From Ruegeria sp. A3M17 (GTDB lineage: Bacteria; Pseudomonadota; Alphaproteobacteria; Rhodobacterales; Rhodobacteraceae): a stretch of DNA of 64,000 bases. The stretch is from positions 124,001 through 188,000 of the forward strand of contig NZ_QOCF01000028.1 in NCBI RefSeq assembly GCF_003318255.1. Direction: 5' to 3'. The position numbers were made by a program, and so were the translations under genes. The notes below the pieces were generated by a model. The model saw only the letters and a program-made list of their open reading frames with translations. It was not told the origin of the DNA and did no database searches. Positions within the stretch are counted from its first letter, which is position 1. Each line of letters starts with the position of its first letter. Of the stretch, positions 1 to 8,589 are shown in pieces.

Positions 1-85
1 CAAGGTAATGCATGTTCGCATCCCGGGTGCGTCCCGACAGGATTTCATCCCCGATCACAAGCATTGCTGCGGTTGGGTTCGGCAT
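1..85 (-). CDS. CinA/MoaB-like molybdopterin-binding domain protein (N-terminal fragment)
   Basis: Only the first 28 codons lie in the window; the gene runs off the left edge. The N-terminus contains MLVIGDEILSGRTRDAN, the nucleotide/molybdopterin-binding loop typical of the CinA N-terminal (MoCF-biosynthesis-like) domain. The start is the ATG at 83-85, preceded on the minus strand by AGGAAAGGA at a normal distance. Proteins of this family are either full CinA (with a nicotinamide-nucleotide amidase domain) or the short stand-alone molybdopterin-binding version; the fragment cannot decide between them. Confidence 0.8.
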   Translation of the reverse strand, partial: MPNPTAAMLVIGDEILSGRTRDANMHYL

Positions 86-155
86 GACCTGTCCTTTCCT
101 GATATGGCACAGGCCGCAAGATATCGTTCCTGCTGAACCTCGCAAGGCCCGTTTG

Positions 156-725
156 TCATTCTCGCAACGCTTGGGCAGGCAAATCGGCAGTGACGCGTTG
201 GAACAGGTCCATATCGTTCATCGACCGCGCCAGGATCATCGCCCCTTCCAGGCGGGCAATCGTTTCCCCTGCTCGGGCTTCGGGATTTGCGGCACCAGCA
301 GCCCGGAATACCGTTTCCAGCCATACGAGGTTGCGCTCGAAAAACTCGCGAGTCCGTCTGGCGACCGGGTCCGGCAACCTTGCGATTTCAGCACCGAACA
401 TACCGCATAGGCACATCAGATCCTGTTCAATCAGCGCTTGTCGATATGCCGCCACGTATTGTTCAAGAGATTCCATAGGCGTGGCTTCGTCCAACCGCCC
501 CAACGCCCCTAGGAACCGATCAGTGTACCGGGTAACCAGCGCCTCGCCCAAGGCTTCCTTGGTGGGAAAATGGTAGTGAATGCTGGCAGATTTGATTCCG
601 ATTTCAGCTGCGATGTCGCGAAAGCTGAAAGCATAATACCCGCCTTGTCGCGCCATATGCTCGGCCACATCTAAAATACGGCTGGCAGTTTCTGACAGGG
701 GTTTTTCCGTTTTGGGCATCTGCAT
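156..725 (-). CDS. TetR/AcrR-family transcriptional repressor
   Basis: The 189-residue protein has a TetR N-terminal helix-turn-helix at about residues 15-60 (FSFRDIAAEIG...SIHYHFPTKEAL) and a variable ligand-binding C-terminal half with the LCGMFGAEIA stretch seen in many AcrR-type regulators. It is divergent from the SDR gene at 819, and two near-identical 16-bp palindromes lie in the 93-bp gap, so it very probably represses both itself and the SDR. No clear Shine-Dalgarno sequence separates Met1 from Met3 as the start. The inducer is unknown; an electrophile or small carbonyl compound is plausible from the reductase partner, but that is inference. Confidence 0.9.
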   Translation of the reverse strand: MQMPKTEKPLSETASRILDVAEHMARQGGYYAFSFRDIAAEIGIKSASIHYHFPTKEALGEALVTRYTDRFLGALGRLDEATPMESLEQYVAAYRQALIEQDLMCLCGMFGAEIARLPDPVARRTREFFERNLVWLETVFRAAGAANPEARAGETIARLEGAMILARSMNDMDLFQRVTADLPAQALRE

Positions 726-741
726 ATCAATCTAAAAATTA

Positions 742-757
742 CCTACCACTAGATAGG
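742..757. promoter_or_regulatory. TetR operator, copy 1
   Basis: CCTACCACTAGATAGG matches the second site at 793-808 at 14 of 16 positions. It is an imperfect inverted repeat (CCTACC/GATAGG, 5 of 6 pairs) around a 4-bp centre, the geometry of many TetR-family operators. It lies 16 bp upstream of the tetR start codon, so it is well placed for autorepression. Confidence 0.7.
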
Positions 758-792
758 GGGTTGTATTTCAAAATTCAAACTCAATATATCTA

Positions 793-808
793 CCTATCAG
801 TAGATAGG
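793..808. promoter_or_regulatory. TetR operator, copy 2
   Basis: CCTATCAGTAGATAGG is a perfect 6-bp inverted repeat (CCTATC/GATAGG) with a 4-bp spacer, centred 51 bp from copy 1. Its right end runs into the purine-rich AGATAGGGA that must serve as ribosome binding site for the SDR at 819, so bound repressor would cover the initiation region. Confidence 0.75.
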
Positions 809-818
809 GAATCTGATC

Positions 819-1574
819 ATGACACAGACAACAACACTTATTGTCGGCGGATCCAGCGGAATGGGTCTGGCCACAGCGCGCCAAATCATAGCAAGCGGCG
901 GGCACGTGACCCTTGTCGGGTCATCCGCTGGCAAGTTGGACGCGGCGAAAGCGGAACTTGGCGACAACGCGGACACATACCGCGCGAACCTGCGCGACGC
1001 GGCAGACGTCGAAAGGCTGATCAACCAGATCAAATCGAACACGCGTCACATTCAGGGATTGGTGAATGCAGCCGGTACATTTGCGCCAAAACCGTTCCTG
1101 GAACACACTGCCGAAGACTATGACAGCTATCTGGATCTGAACCGCGCGACCTTTTTTATCACACAGGCCGTGGCCGAAAACATGAAAGCCAACGGAGGCG
1201 GCAATATCGTTAACATAGGCTCTATGTGGGCAAAACAGGCAGTTCGCGCCACACCGTCCTCGGCCTATTCGATGGCCAAAGCCGGACTTCATTCCCTGAC
1301 GCAGCATCTGGCAATGGAGCTGGCGGAACATAAAATCCGGGTGAATGCGGTTTCTCCAGCGGTGGTGGTGACCCCCATCTATGGAGCCTTCATCGCACCG
1401 GATCAAATCGAGGCGACCTTGACTGATGCCTTTGACGCTTTTCACCCGATCGGCCGCGTCGGCCGCCCTGAGGATGTGGCGCATACCGTCACCCATCTTC
1501 TGTCCGATGATGCGGGTTGGGTCACCGGGGCAGTCTGGGATGTGGATGGTGGCGTGATGGCGGGCCTCGTCTGA
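819..1574 (+). CDS. SDR-family oxidoreductase
   Basis: A 251-residue classical short-chain dehydrogenase/reductase. The Rossmann cofactor loop GGSSGMG is at residues 10-16, NAAG at 83-86, Tyr150 and Lys154 form the YxxxK active site (SAYSMAKAG), with a candidate serine at 135, and the C-terminus has the usual D-x-D-GG ending. It reduces or oxidises an unidentified alcohol/carbonyl substrate with NAD(P)H. The ATG follows GGGA at 807-810 within the operator region. Expression is probably controlled by the divergent TetR protein. Confidence 0.9.
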   Translation: MTQTTTLIVGGSSGMGLATARQIIASGGHVTLVGSSAGKLDAAKAELGDNADTYRANLRDAADVERLINQIKSNTRHIQGLVNAAGTFAPKPFLEHTAEDYDSYLDLNRATFFITQAVAENMKANGGGNIVNIGSMWAKQAVRATPSSAYSMAKAGLHSLTQHLAMELAEHKIRVNAVSPAVVVTPIYGAFIAPDQIEATLTDAFDAFHPIGRVGRPEDVAHTVTHLLSDDAGWVTGAVWDVDGGVMAGLV

Positions 1575-1613
1575 CACTTCCCATACGGGCGGGCGCGCGT
1601 TAAGCCGGGTAGC

Positions 1614-2315
1614 ATGAAGTTTGCCACCCCATTGATCCCCGCCCGCCTGATCCGCCGCTACAAACGCTTTCTGGCCGATTGTCAGTTGGAGGACGGGCGC
1701 GAAGTAACCGCCCATTGCGCCAATCCGGGGTCAATGATGGGCCTGGCGGAACCCAGCGAGAAGATCTGGCTGGAGCCTAACGACGACCCGAAGAAAAAAC
1801 TGAGATACGGCTGGCGACTGGTCGATCATGAGAACGGGCATTTTACCGGTGTTGACACCTCGGTGCCCAACAAAGCCCTGCGCGCGTCCCTTGAGGCCGG
1901 CGAAATCTCCGAACTGGCGGCTTATGAAACCGTAAAGCCCGAGGTGAAATACGGCCAGAACAGCCGCATAGATTTCCTGCTGACCCAACCGGGCCTGCCG
2001 GACACCTATCTCGAGGTCAAAAGCGTGACCCTGTCCCGCGAACCCGGTCTGGCCGAGTTCCCCGACAGCGTCACCGCACGCGGCACCAAACACCTAGGTG
2101 AGTTGTCGGACATGGTGAAACAAGGACATCGCGCGATCATGCTGTATCTGGTGCAGCGCACGGATTGCGACCGGTTCGCATTGGCGGCGGATATCGACCC
2201 GACTTATGCCGCCGCGTTTGAGGCCGCGCGGGCGCAAGGTGTGGAGCGTTTGATCTATGACACGCGCATCTCACCACAAGGCGTTTGGGTCAACCCAACC
2301 CTGATAAACAGCTAG
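1614..2315 (+). CDS. sfsA: SfsA family protein (sugar fermentation stimulation protein homologue)
   Basis: 233 residues, the usual SfsA length. An OB-like N-terminal part (HCANPGSMMGL near 34-44) is followed by a PD-(D/E)XK nuclease-like core: RID at 118-120 and EVK at 134-136. E. coli SfsA was described as a DNA-binding regulator of maltose metabolism, but the fold suggests a nuclease-type activity; the true role is unsettled. The gene starts 39 bp after the SDR and is followed by a convergent TPR-sulfotransferase gene. Confidence 0.93.
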   Translation: MKFATPLIPARLIRRYKRFLADCQLEDGREVTAHCANPGSMMGLAEPSEKIWLEPNDDPKKKLRYGWRLVDHENGHFTGVDTSVPNKALRASLEAGEISELAAYETVKPEVKYGQNSRIDFLLTQPGLPDTYLEVKSVTLSREPGLAEFPDSVTARGTKHLGELSDMVKQGHRAIMLYLVQRTDCDRFALAADIDPTYAAAFEAARAQGVERLIYDTRISPQGVWVNPTLINS

Positions 2316-2381
2316 TTACCCCCCGCCCGTGCGGTGATGCGCAAACTGACCCGAATTCCCGATTGCTAAGCAGCCTAGGGA

Positions 2382-4049
2382 CTATTCATCAGCCGCTTGG
2401 ATTTCTGGCCATAGGTCCGGTTCCAATCCTTTCACAAATGGCGCAAGTTGGTCCGCAAACGTATGCCAGCGCCCGATCGATGACGTGTTGACCGGTTTCC
2501 GGATCTGCAGGTTGCTCGCCGTTCTGACCGCCTCCGAGGAAGCCTGTGGCGACAGCATACCGTCCTCGAATCCGACACCGGACAGTCGCGCCAGTTCATT
2601 GGCCGCATCCCTCAGGTTTTCGACCAGATTTTCGTACCGGATGCTGTGAATACGACCTGGCAATTCCTGTTGCCAGTGCAGGATGTATCGACGATAGCGA
2701 TTTGCCTCGGCGGCCATCCACTTAAGATCATGCGTATAATGCAAGCCGGCAGCGCCAAAATGTGTGCGCCACATTGACAGGGCCACATCACGCGGATCGC
2801 GCTCGACATTCAGGATCACAGCCTCAGGGAAAGCCTGTGCAATCGCGCCAAGAAGCGCGTAATTTCCGGGCGCTTTGTCCACAAACGTCGCGCTGCCCTC
2901 AGAAAGATCCGGTAGGTGACCCACATAGAAATCCACCAGTTTCTGCGCGTCTTGCCAATCAGAGGGGCGCGCTTCGGCTTTTCTGGCCCAGTGATGAACG
3001 GCTGCAAGCTCTCCAAGTCCCTGAACATTTGAGTGTGCGGACAGAATACGCTCGACCAGCGTTGTGCCAGATCTGGGTTGACCGACAACAAAGATCGGAC
3101 GGGGGATATCAGGTCGTGGCCCGGTTGGTGCGGCAAGCAGAGGGGCTGCCAGACGTTTGCAGCAGTCCCTTTCACTGCGGCCCTCCAATTCCCTGAGCCC
3201 TTCACGCAGCAAGCTATGGCCTTCGTTCAGATGGCCCATCTCTTGTGTCGTGTCGCCTTCATGTCGCGCCAGACTTGCCGCTGCAAAGTGAAGAGTTGCG
3301 ACGCCCTCGCGATTATCAGAAGGAACGCCGATCGCTTTTGAAACCTGGACTTTCAACGCAGTGCGATCATCTTGTGACAGACCTGGAAGCGTTGCCGCGA
3401 ACTCGAGTGTTTCAGGATGATCTGGCGCCAGCCTGAGCGCGGCGCGGGCATGCTCTAAGGCAGCATCCAGTTGCTCAACACTGACATATGCTTTGGCTAG
3501 ACGCAGCTGCCCATAGTGGAACTTTGGATGTTGTTCGACCAGCTCTGTCAGAACGTCAATCGCGCGCTGCCACTGATGTTGCTCATCCAATATGTCTGCT
3601 TTCAGACAGTAGGCCTGTAAATTCCCCGGCTGATCTTTCAGAACCAAGTCGACGGCGGTAAGGGCGTCCGCCTCTTGATGCTCGCGCAGCAATGCCATCG
3701 CGCAAATGAAAGACTGCGGTGGGGTCAGGGGTGCTCTGGTACCAATCTTGTCGATGAATCGAAGTGCTCTTTCCGACTCTCCCCCCTGAACGAGGCTCAG
3801 CCCATAGTTTTGAATCAGTTCCGGATTATCGGGTTCCAAATGCCAGGCTCGTTCAAAGCTAGTCTGCGCCAGTTTGAAATTTTGCTGTTGAATCGCACAC
3901 AATCCCGCGAGCCGCGGCAATGCGGGTGCCTTTGGCTATTTTTTCGCGGCTTTCGTCGCTCGTTAATAGGCCCGATCCGTTCGGCCGTTTTTTAACAATT
4001 CGCCAATCGCGGAAATTTCGGCACTCAGTGGATTAAATTTATTTATCAT
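2382..4049 (-). pseudogene. TPR-sulfotransferase gene interrupted by two in-frame stops
   Basis: From codon TTG at 3918-3920 the frame is open for 512 residues: TPR repeats, then a PAPS-type sulfotransferase domain with VVGQPRSGTTLVERIL (5'-phosphosulfate loop) and NVERDPRDVALSMW (3'-phosphate site). In the same frame upstream, an ATG at 4047-4049 (AAGG eight bases before) opens a peptide that looks like the missing first TPR helix (AIGELLKNGRTDRAY). It is separated from the rest by TAA at 3963-3965 and TAG at 3936-3938. Reading through gives DRAY-x-RATKAAKK-x-PKAPALPRLAGLCAI, a normal TPR pattern. Both stops could arise by single substitutions from glutamine codons. An intact shorter protein starting at TTG 3920 or further in cannot be excluded, but it would lack half a repeat. 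Confidence 0.65.
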
Positions 4050-4239
4050 CTTCAATGCCTTATTTATCATTATGGGCTTATTCAGGCTTTTACCCGAACC
4101 GTCCAACGACTCTCGGGCAACTTTCCATGTGATATGTGCCTCAGTTTGCGGATTTAAAATGCGGCTGCGCACCCTCTGGAACTTTCTGCACAAGCAGCGT
4201 AAAAGAAGTGCTGCGCGCAACATTTGGAGCTTAGCGTCG

Positions 4240-5052
4240 ATGAAAGAACATCGTGGCCGCCTGACCAAGGACGGCATCCGCATTTACGAACAGGGTGACT
4301 TTGCCGGCATGCATGCGGCAGGGGCTTTGGCTGCGCGGATACTCGACGATATTGCAGAACATGTCTTTCCGGGCCAGACCACTGGCGCAATTGACGGCAT
4401 GATCACGCAGATGGTCGAGGATGCGGGCGCGACGTCGGCGACAATTGGCTACAAAGGCTATCAGCACGCCAGCTGTATCAGCGTGAATCACGTGGTCTGC
4501 CACGGCATCCCCAGTGACAAGAAACTGAAGGATGGCGACATTCTGAACATCGACGTTACGGTCATTGTAGACGGCTGGTTCGGCGATACTTCGCGCATGT
4601 ATGTTGCAGGCAAATTGCCCCGCAAGGCCGAGCGCCTGATCCAGGTGACACATGATGCCCTGTTCAAAGGCATCGAGGCGGTCAAGCCGGGCAACACCTT
4701 CGGTGATATCGGGCATGCCATTCAGGCCTACGTCGAGGCGCATCGGATGAGCGTTGTCCGTGATTTCTGTGGCCACGGTCTGGGCCGGGTTTTCCACGCG
4801 CCGCCAAACGTTCTGCACTATGGCCGCCCGGGAACCGGCGCGGTGCTGGAAGAGGGCATGTTCTTCACCATCGAACCGATGGTGAACCTTGGCCGCCCCG
4901 AGACGAAAACACTGGCCGACGACTGGACCGCTGTGACCCGCGACAAGTCACTGTCAGCGCAGTTCGAACACTCGGTGGGTGTGACGGCTGATGGGGTCGA
5001 TATCTTTACCCTGTCACCGGGCAACAAGTTCCATCCGACCTATTCGTCCTGA
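4240..5052 (+). CDS. map: Type I methionine aminopeptidase
   Basis: 270 residues from ATG 4240 (GGAG 4226-4229 upstream), beginning MKEHRGRLTKDGIRIY; an in-frame upstream extension to 4072 lacks family similarity and is left out. The metal-binding residues are visible: two aspartates in NIDVTVIVDGWFGDTS, histidine in CGHGLGR, and glutamates in FTIEPM and QFEHS. It removes the initiator methionine from nascent proteins in the cytoplasm. It is divergent from the broken TPR gene. Confidence 0.95.
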   Translation: MKEHRGRLTKDGIRIYEQGDFAGMHAAGALAARILDDIAEHVFPGQTTGAIDGMITQMVEDAGATSATIGYKGYQHASCISVNHVVCHGIPSDKKLKDGDILNIDVTVIVDGWFGDTSRMYVAGKLPRKAERLIQVTHDALFKGIEAVKPGNTFGDIGHAIQAYVEAHRMSVVRDFCGHGLGRVFHAPPNVLHYGRPGTGAVLEEGMFFTIEPMVNLGRPETKTLADDWTAVTRDKSLSAQFEHSVGVTADGVDIFTLSPGNKFHPTYSS

Positions 5053-5219
5053 TCGGCCGCCTGCTCGCGCAGCAGTTTCAGCAGCAATGTTTCCGTGCCC
5101 CACGGCGTAATCGCGTCGTGGATAAACACAGGCGCGCGTAAAGGCTTGGGCACGGGTCCGGTGTGGGTTTCAGCGGCCTGTGAGTGGGTCCAGAACAGAG
5201 AGGTGGCGGTGCGGTCCAT
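5040..5219 (-). CDS. Small hypothetical protein (59 aa)
   Basis: An open frame from ATG at 5217-5219 to TAG at 5040-5042 encodes a 59-residue protein with a polar N-terminus and a leucine-rich C-terminal helix (WGTETLLLKLLREQAAD). It sits 23 bp downstream of the HAD gene on the same strand and overlaps the 3' end of map by 13 bp in convergent orientation. No good ribosome binding site is visible, and I do not recognise a family. It fills an otherwise empty 190-bp gap, which modestly supports it. Confidence 0.4.
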   Translation of the reverse strand: MDRTATSLFWTHSQAAETHTGPVPKPLRAPVFIHDAITPWGTETLLLKLLREQAADQDE

Positions 5220-5242
5220 CCGCGAATTCTAGCATAAGTGAG

Positions 5243-5878
5243 TTATAGGCCCAAAAGCTTTGGCACTTGGGCCATGTCGTCAAAAACCTCGGCACCTAGT
5301 GCAGCCAACCGCGCACCGTCGTCATGGGCCGCATAACCCAGGCACCGCATATCGGCGCGCTTGGCAGCGGTCACTCCGCTTTCGCTGTCTTCGATGACGA
5401 CCGGGGACTTGGCACCGAAATGCTGCGCTGCTGCAATGAACAAAGCAGGGTCGGGTTTACCCACCCCCAGAATATGCGCCGAAAACATCACATCCCGGAA
5501 CCTGTTCCACAATCCGTTCTGGCCCAGGGTGATCTGCATCTTCTCCGGGCGGCCATTCGAGGCGACGCAGTACGGAATACCCAATGAATCCAACTGCGCC
5601 AACAGCTCGGGAACACCCGCAACCAAAGGTGTACCGGCACGCAAAACCTCATAGGTTGCCCAATAGATTTGTTCGATCCAATCATCCGGCAGATCCGCGC
5701 CCAACGCCCGGGCCTTGTCGCGGACACCAGTCATCGTACCGCCGACGAAAAGCGCCATGTACTCCGCTAAAGACAGGTTCAGCCCATGCCTCGCAAAGCT
5801 GTCGATCAAAACCTGATTGGACAGAACCTCACTATCGACCAGCACACCATCGCAATCGAAAATAACCAGATCGTGCAT
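5243..5878 (-). CDS. HAD-superfamily phosphatase (subfamily IA, beta-phosphoglucomutase/phosphoglycolate phosphatase-like)
   Basis: 211 residues. Motif I is FDCDGVLVDSE with nucleophile Asp8 and acid/base Asp10; motif II is ASNG; motif III lysine is in GVGKPDPALF; motif IV is EDSESG. An alpha-helical cap lies between motifs I and II. It hydrolyses or transfers phosphate on a small sugar-phosphate-like metabolite that cannot be named from sequence. It begins one base after the rsmD stop codon, so it is probably cotranscribed with rsmD and the flavoprotein. Confidence 0.88.
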   Translation of the reverse strand: MHDLVIFDCDGVLVDSEVLSNQVLIDSFARHGLNLSLAEYMALFVGGTMTGVRDKARALGADLPDDWIEQIYWATYEVLRAGTPLVAGVPELLAQLDSLGIPYCVASNGRPEKMQITLGQNGLWNRFRDVMFSAHILGVGKPDPALFIAAAQHFGAKSPVVIEDSESGVTAAKRADMRCLGYAAHDDGARLAALGAEVFDDMAQVPKLLGL

Positions 5879-5879
5879 G

Positions 5880-6437
5880 TCAGACCTCTGCCCGCCACAT
5901 CAGCGAAATATGCGTGTCGCCGTATTTACGCGTATTGTGCAGGTCAAACCCTTCTGGCGCCTCCATGGGGGCGTTTTCTTCCCAGACAATCAAGGCATCT
6001 TTTGCCAGCCACCCCCCTTGAGTGACCGTCGCAAGCGCCTTTTGTCCCAGGCTTTTGCCGTAAGGCGGATCGAGAAAAATCAGATCACAAGGTGTGCCCG
6101 GATTGTCGCCCAATCGCGTCGCGTCGCGACGGATCAGATCGGTGTAACCCTTGCTGTGGGTCAGATCAATGTTCTTACGGATCAGTCCCTGCGCCACACG
6201 CCCGTCATCCACGAACGTCACATGCACCGCGCCGCGCGACAGCGCCTCAAGCCCCAGTGCTCCGGTGCCGGCGAAAAGGTCCAGAACACGCAGCCCATCA
6301 AAGTCGATCTGATGGCTCAGCACATTGAACAGGCTTTCACGCACACGGTCAGTGGTGGGACGCAGATGCGCCCCGGCATCGCCTTTGCCGACCGAGGCCA
6401 AGGCGCGGCCCCGGAACTCTCCGGCGATGATCCTCAC
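5880..6437 (-). CDS. rsmD: 16S rRNA (guanine966-N2)-methyltransferase
   Basis: 185 residues, normal for RsmD. MRIIAGEFRGR at the N-terminus, TTDRVRESLFN before the SAM-binding loop LDLFAGTGALGLEAL, and the catalytic N6/N2-methyltransferase motif DPPY (FLDPPYGKS). It methylates G966 of 16S rRNA in the 30S subunit. Its ATG overlaps the stop codon of the upstream flavoprotein by four bases (6434-6437), implying translational coupling. Confidence 0.95.
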   Translation of the reverse strand: MRIIAGEFRGRALASVGKGDAGAHLRPTTDRVRESLFNVLSHQIDFDGLRVLDLFAGTGALGLEALSRGAVHVTFVDDGRVAQGLIRKNIDLTHSKGYTDLIRRDATRLGDNPGTPCDLIFLDPPYGKSLGQKALATVTQGGWLAKDALIVWEENAPMEAPEGFDLHNTRKYGDTHISLMWRAEV

Positions 6438-7645
6438 GCTTTGAGCAGCGGTTTCAGGTCCGCGTCTGGGTCGGCCACGACGGCCGGGTCAGCAGTTTTG
6501 CCTGCATCAATCAGGCGCTTGCCGACCATATAGGCGCGCGGGTCATTCATCGCGTCGACCGCGATCAACTGATCGCCTTTATAGTACCAGAAGGACACCG
6601 TCTGCCCGTCGCCCTTGCGGGTCACCACGCAGTCATAGCCGGTGTTCAGACCTGCGATCTGTAGTTTGACGTCATATTGGTCCGACCAGAACCACGGCGT
6701 CGCCACATAATCCCTGGCGGCACCCAGCATGTTCTGAGCAACGATCTCGGCCTGATCGATGGCATTCGGTACGCTTTCCAGCCGGATACGGCCTCCATCA
6801 TGCGGGAACGACGCGCAATCGCCCGCCGCCCAGATAGCCGGATCAGAGGTGCGGCCATGGGCATCCGTTTTGATGCCGTTGTCCAATTCCAACCCGGCCA
6901 TCTCGGCCAATTGGGTCGAGGGTGCGATGCCCACGCCAACCACGACGAAATCAACCTCAAGCTTGGTGCCATCAGTCAGAATGGCCCCGGTTACCTTGCC
7001 GTCTTCGCCGACCAGACGATCCAGCCCGACGCCTTCACGGATGTCGGCACCGTAATCGGCATGCAAGGCACGGAAGTAATCGCTGGTTTCCGGTGCCGCG
7101 ACACGTTGCAAAATACGTTCTGCCATCTCGACCAGAGTGACCTTGACCCCGCGCTTGGCGCAGACGGCAGCCGCTTCAAGCCCGATATAGCCACCACCAA
7201 CGATCAGGGCGCGGGCGCCCTCTATCACGCGGGGCTCCATCTCGTCGATATGGGTCAGATCGCGCACGACATGGACGCCTTTGAGATCACCGCCAATGGC
7301 AGCAGGCAGGTAACGCGGGTCGGACCCAGTGGTCAGGGCCAGTTCGTCATATGAAATCACCTCATCGCCCAGGATCACGGTCTTGGCCTGAGGGTCGATC
7401 CCGGTCACGCGCTGACCCAGACGCAGGGTGATGTTGTTTTCGGCGTAGAAACTTTCGGGGCGTAGGAACAGGCGTTCAAGCTCCATGTCGCCAAGCAGAT
7501 AAGCCTTCGACAGAGGCGGTCGCTGATAGGGCAGATGCTGCTCGGCACCGATCAGCGTGATATCGCCTTCAAATCCGTCCTTGCGCAGTCTTGCAACAAG
7601 AGATGATCCCGCCTGCCCGGCTCCGATCACAACAATATGGCTCAT
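6434..7645 (-). CDS. FAD-dependent ferredoxin/rubredoxin reductase-like oxidoreductase
   Basis: 403 residues of the pyridine-nucleotide-disulfide reductase fold as in putidaredoxin and rhodocoxin reductases: FAD loop VIGAGQAGSS at the N-terminus, PYQRPPLSKAYL, a second GGGYIGLEAAA NAD(P)H-binding loop, and WAAGDCA for the FAD ribityl chain. No redox CxxC is present, as expected for this class. It would pass electrons from NAD(P)H to a small iron-sulfur protein, often for a P450 or Rieske oxygenase, neither of which is encoded here. AGGA precedes the ATG by five bases. Confidence 0.88.
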   Translation of the reverse strand: MSHIVVIGAGQAGSSLVARLRKDGFEGDITLIGAEQHLPYQRPPLSKAYLLGDMELERLFLRPESFYAENNITLRLGQRVTGIDPQAKTVILGDEVISYDELALTTGSDPRYLPAAIGGDLKGVHVVRDLTHIDEMEPRVIEGARALIVGGGYIGLEAAAVCAKRGVKVTLVEMAERILQRVAAPETSDYFRALHADYGADIREGVGLDRLVGEDGKVTGAILTDGTKLEVDFVVVGVGIAPSTQLAEMAGLELDNGIKTDAHGRTSDPAIWAAGDCASFPHDGGRIRLESVPNAIDQAEIVAQNMLGAARDYVATPWFWSDQYDVKLQIAGLNTGYDCVVTRKGDGQTVSFWYYKGDQLIAVDAMNDPRAYMVGKRLIDAGKTADPAVVADPDADLKPLLKA

Positions 7646-7744
7646 CTTCGTCCTGCCCTGTCAAATTCCCGTGGTTTCATTCTCTGGCTCACCTATATTG
7701 CGGCTGAGGCCGACTCTGCAAATCCAATCGACAGGAGGAACAAG

Positions 7745-8230
7745 ATGATTTCAACCGGTGATACGCTTCCCGACGCAACGTTGACTCAAATGGGGGCAGA
7801 AGGGCCCGAAGAGGTTCGGATTTCAGACAAGACCAAAGGCCGCAAAGTCGTGATCTTTGCTGTGCCCGGCGCATTCACACCAACCTGCCATTCGGCCCAC
7901 GTGCCCAGCTTTATGCGAACCAAGGAACAGTACGACGCCAAAGGCGTGGACGAAATTATCTGCGTCTCGGTCAACGACCCTTTTGTAATGAGCGCGTGGG
8001 GCGAAGCCACTGGTGCGACAGGCGCAGGCCTGACCATGCTGGCCGACGCCGCATCCGAATTCACGAAGGCCATTGGCATGGATTTCGATGCCCCGCCCGT
8101 CGGCCTGCTTGCACGCTCAAAGCGCTATGCGATGTTGGTCGAAGATGGCAAGGTCGTTGCGCTGAACCTCGAGGAAAACCCCGGTGCCTGCGAGATTTCC
8201 GCGGGCGAAGGTCTGCTTGAGGCCATCTAG
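7745..8230 (+). CDS. Peroxiredoxin, Prx5/type II (glutaredoxin-dependent type)
   Basis: 161 residues from ATG 7745, preceded by a strong AGGAGG (7733-7738); the in-frame extension to 7637 is not needed. The peroxidatic cysteine is Cys48 in PGAFTPTCHSAHVPSF, the hallmark of the Prx5 group, and no fused glutaredoxin domain is present. It reduces H2O2 and organic hydroperoxides with thiol reductants in the cytoplasm. It is divergent from the flavoprotein gene. Confidence 0.95.
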   Translation: MISTGDTLPDATLTQMGAEGPEEVRISDKTKGRKVVIFAVPGAFTPTCHSAHVPSFMRTKEQYDAKGVDEIICVSVNDPFVMSAWGEATGATGAGLTMLADAASEFTKAIGMDFDAPPVGLLARSKRYAMLVEDGKVVALNLEENPGACEISAGEGLLEAI

Positions 8231-8238
8231 GTCACTCG

Positions 8239-8259
8239 GGCCCCGGTACAGCCGGGGCC
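8239..8259. terminator. GC-rich stem-loop after the peroxiredoxin gene
   Basis: GGCCCCGG (8239-8246) and CCGGGGCC (8252-8259) pair perfectly around a 5-base loop nine bases after the stop codon. There is no following T-run, so it may be an mRNA 3'-end structure or a weak terminator rather than a standard intrinsic terminator. Confidence 0.45.
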
Positions 8260-8333
8260 ACGTTAACCCTATTTCACTTGATGCAACTTCCTGATGGGTC
8301 GATACTTGCCCCATTCATTCAGGGAGTTTTTTG

Positions 8334-8579
8334 ATGAAGCTCAAAGTCATCACAGTCATTCTGGGTTCGGCAGGTGCACTCACCGCCTGTGGCCCGGCCC
8401 CGACACCTCAGCAGCAGCAGGCACGACAGCATGAGATTGCCTGCCTCGGCGGCACACTAGGCGGCGCACTGATCGGCGGGGCGATTGGCAATCAATTCGG
8501 CGGTGGGTCCGGCAAAGACATCCTGACCGCAGCAGGGGCCGTCGCGGGCGGTGTCTCGGGCCAGCGTTACGCGTGCTGA
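8334..8579 (+). CDS. Glycine-zipper lipoprotein
   Basis: 81 residues from ATG 8334 with AGGGAG at 8321-8326. A short signal sequence ends in the lipobox LTAC (Cys19), followed by a Gln-rich linker and a glycine-zipper segment (GGTLGGALIGGAIGNQFGGG) of the 17-kDa-antigen/2TM type. It is likely anchored in the outer membrane. Its stop overlaps the ribosome binding site of the EF-hand gene, so the two are probably cotranscribed. Confidence 0.8.
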   Translation: MKLKVITVILGSAGALTACGPAPTPQQQQARQHEIACLGGTLGGALIGGAIGNQFGGGSGKDILTAAGAVAGGVSGQRYAC

Positions 8580-8589
8580 GGAGAGAAGG

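Noticed and set aside
921-1715. A 264-residue minus-strand open frame over the SDR gene.
   Set aside because: Antisense shadow; the plus-strand SDR has intact active-site motifs.
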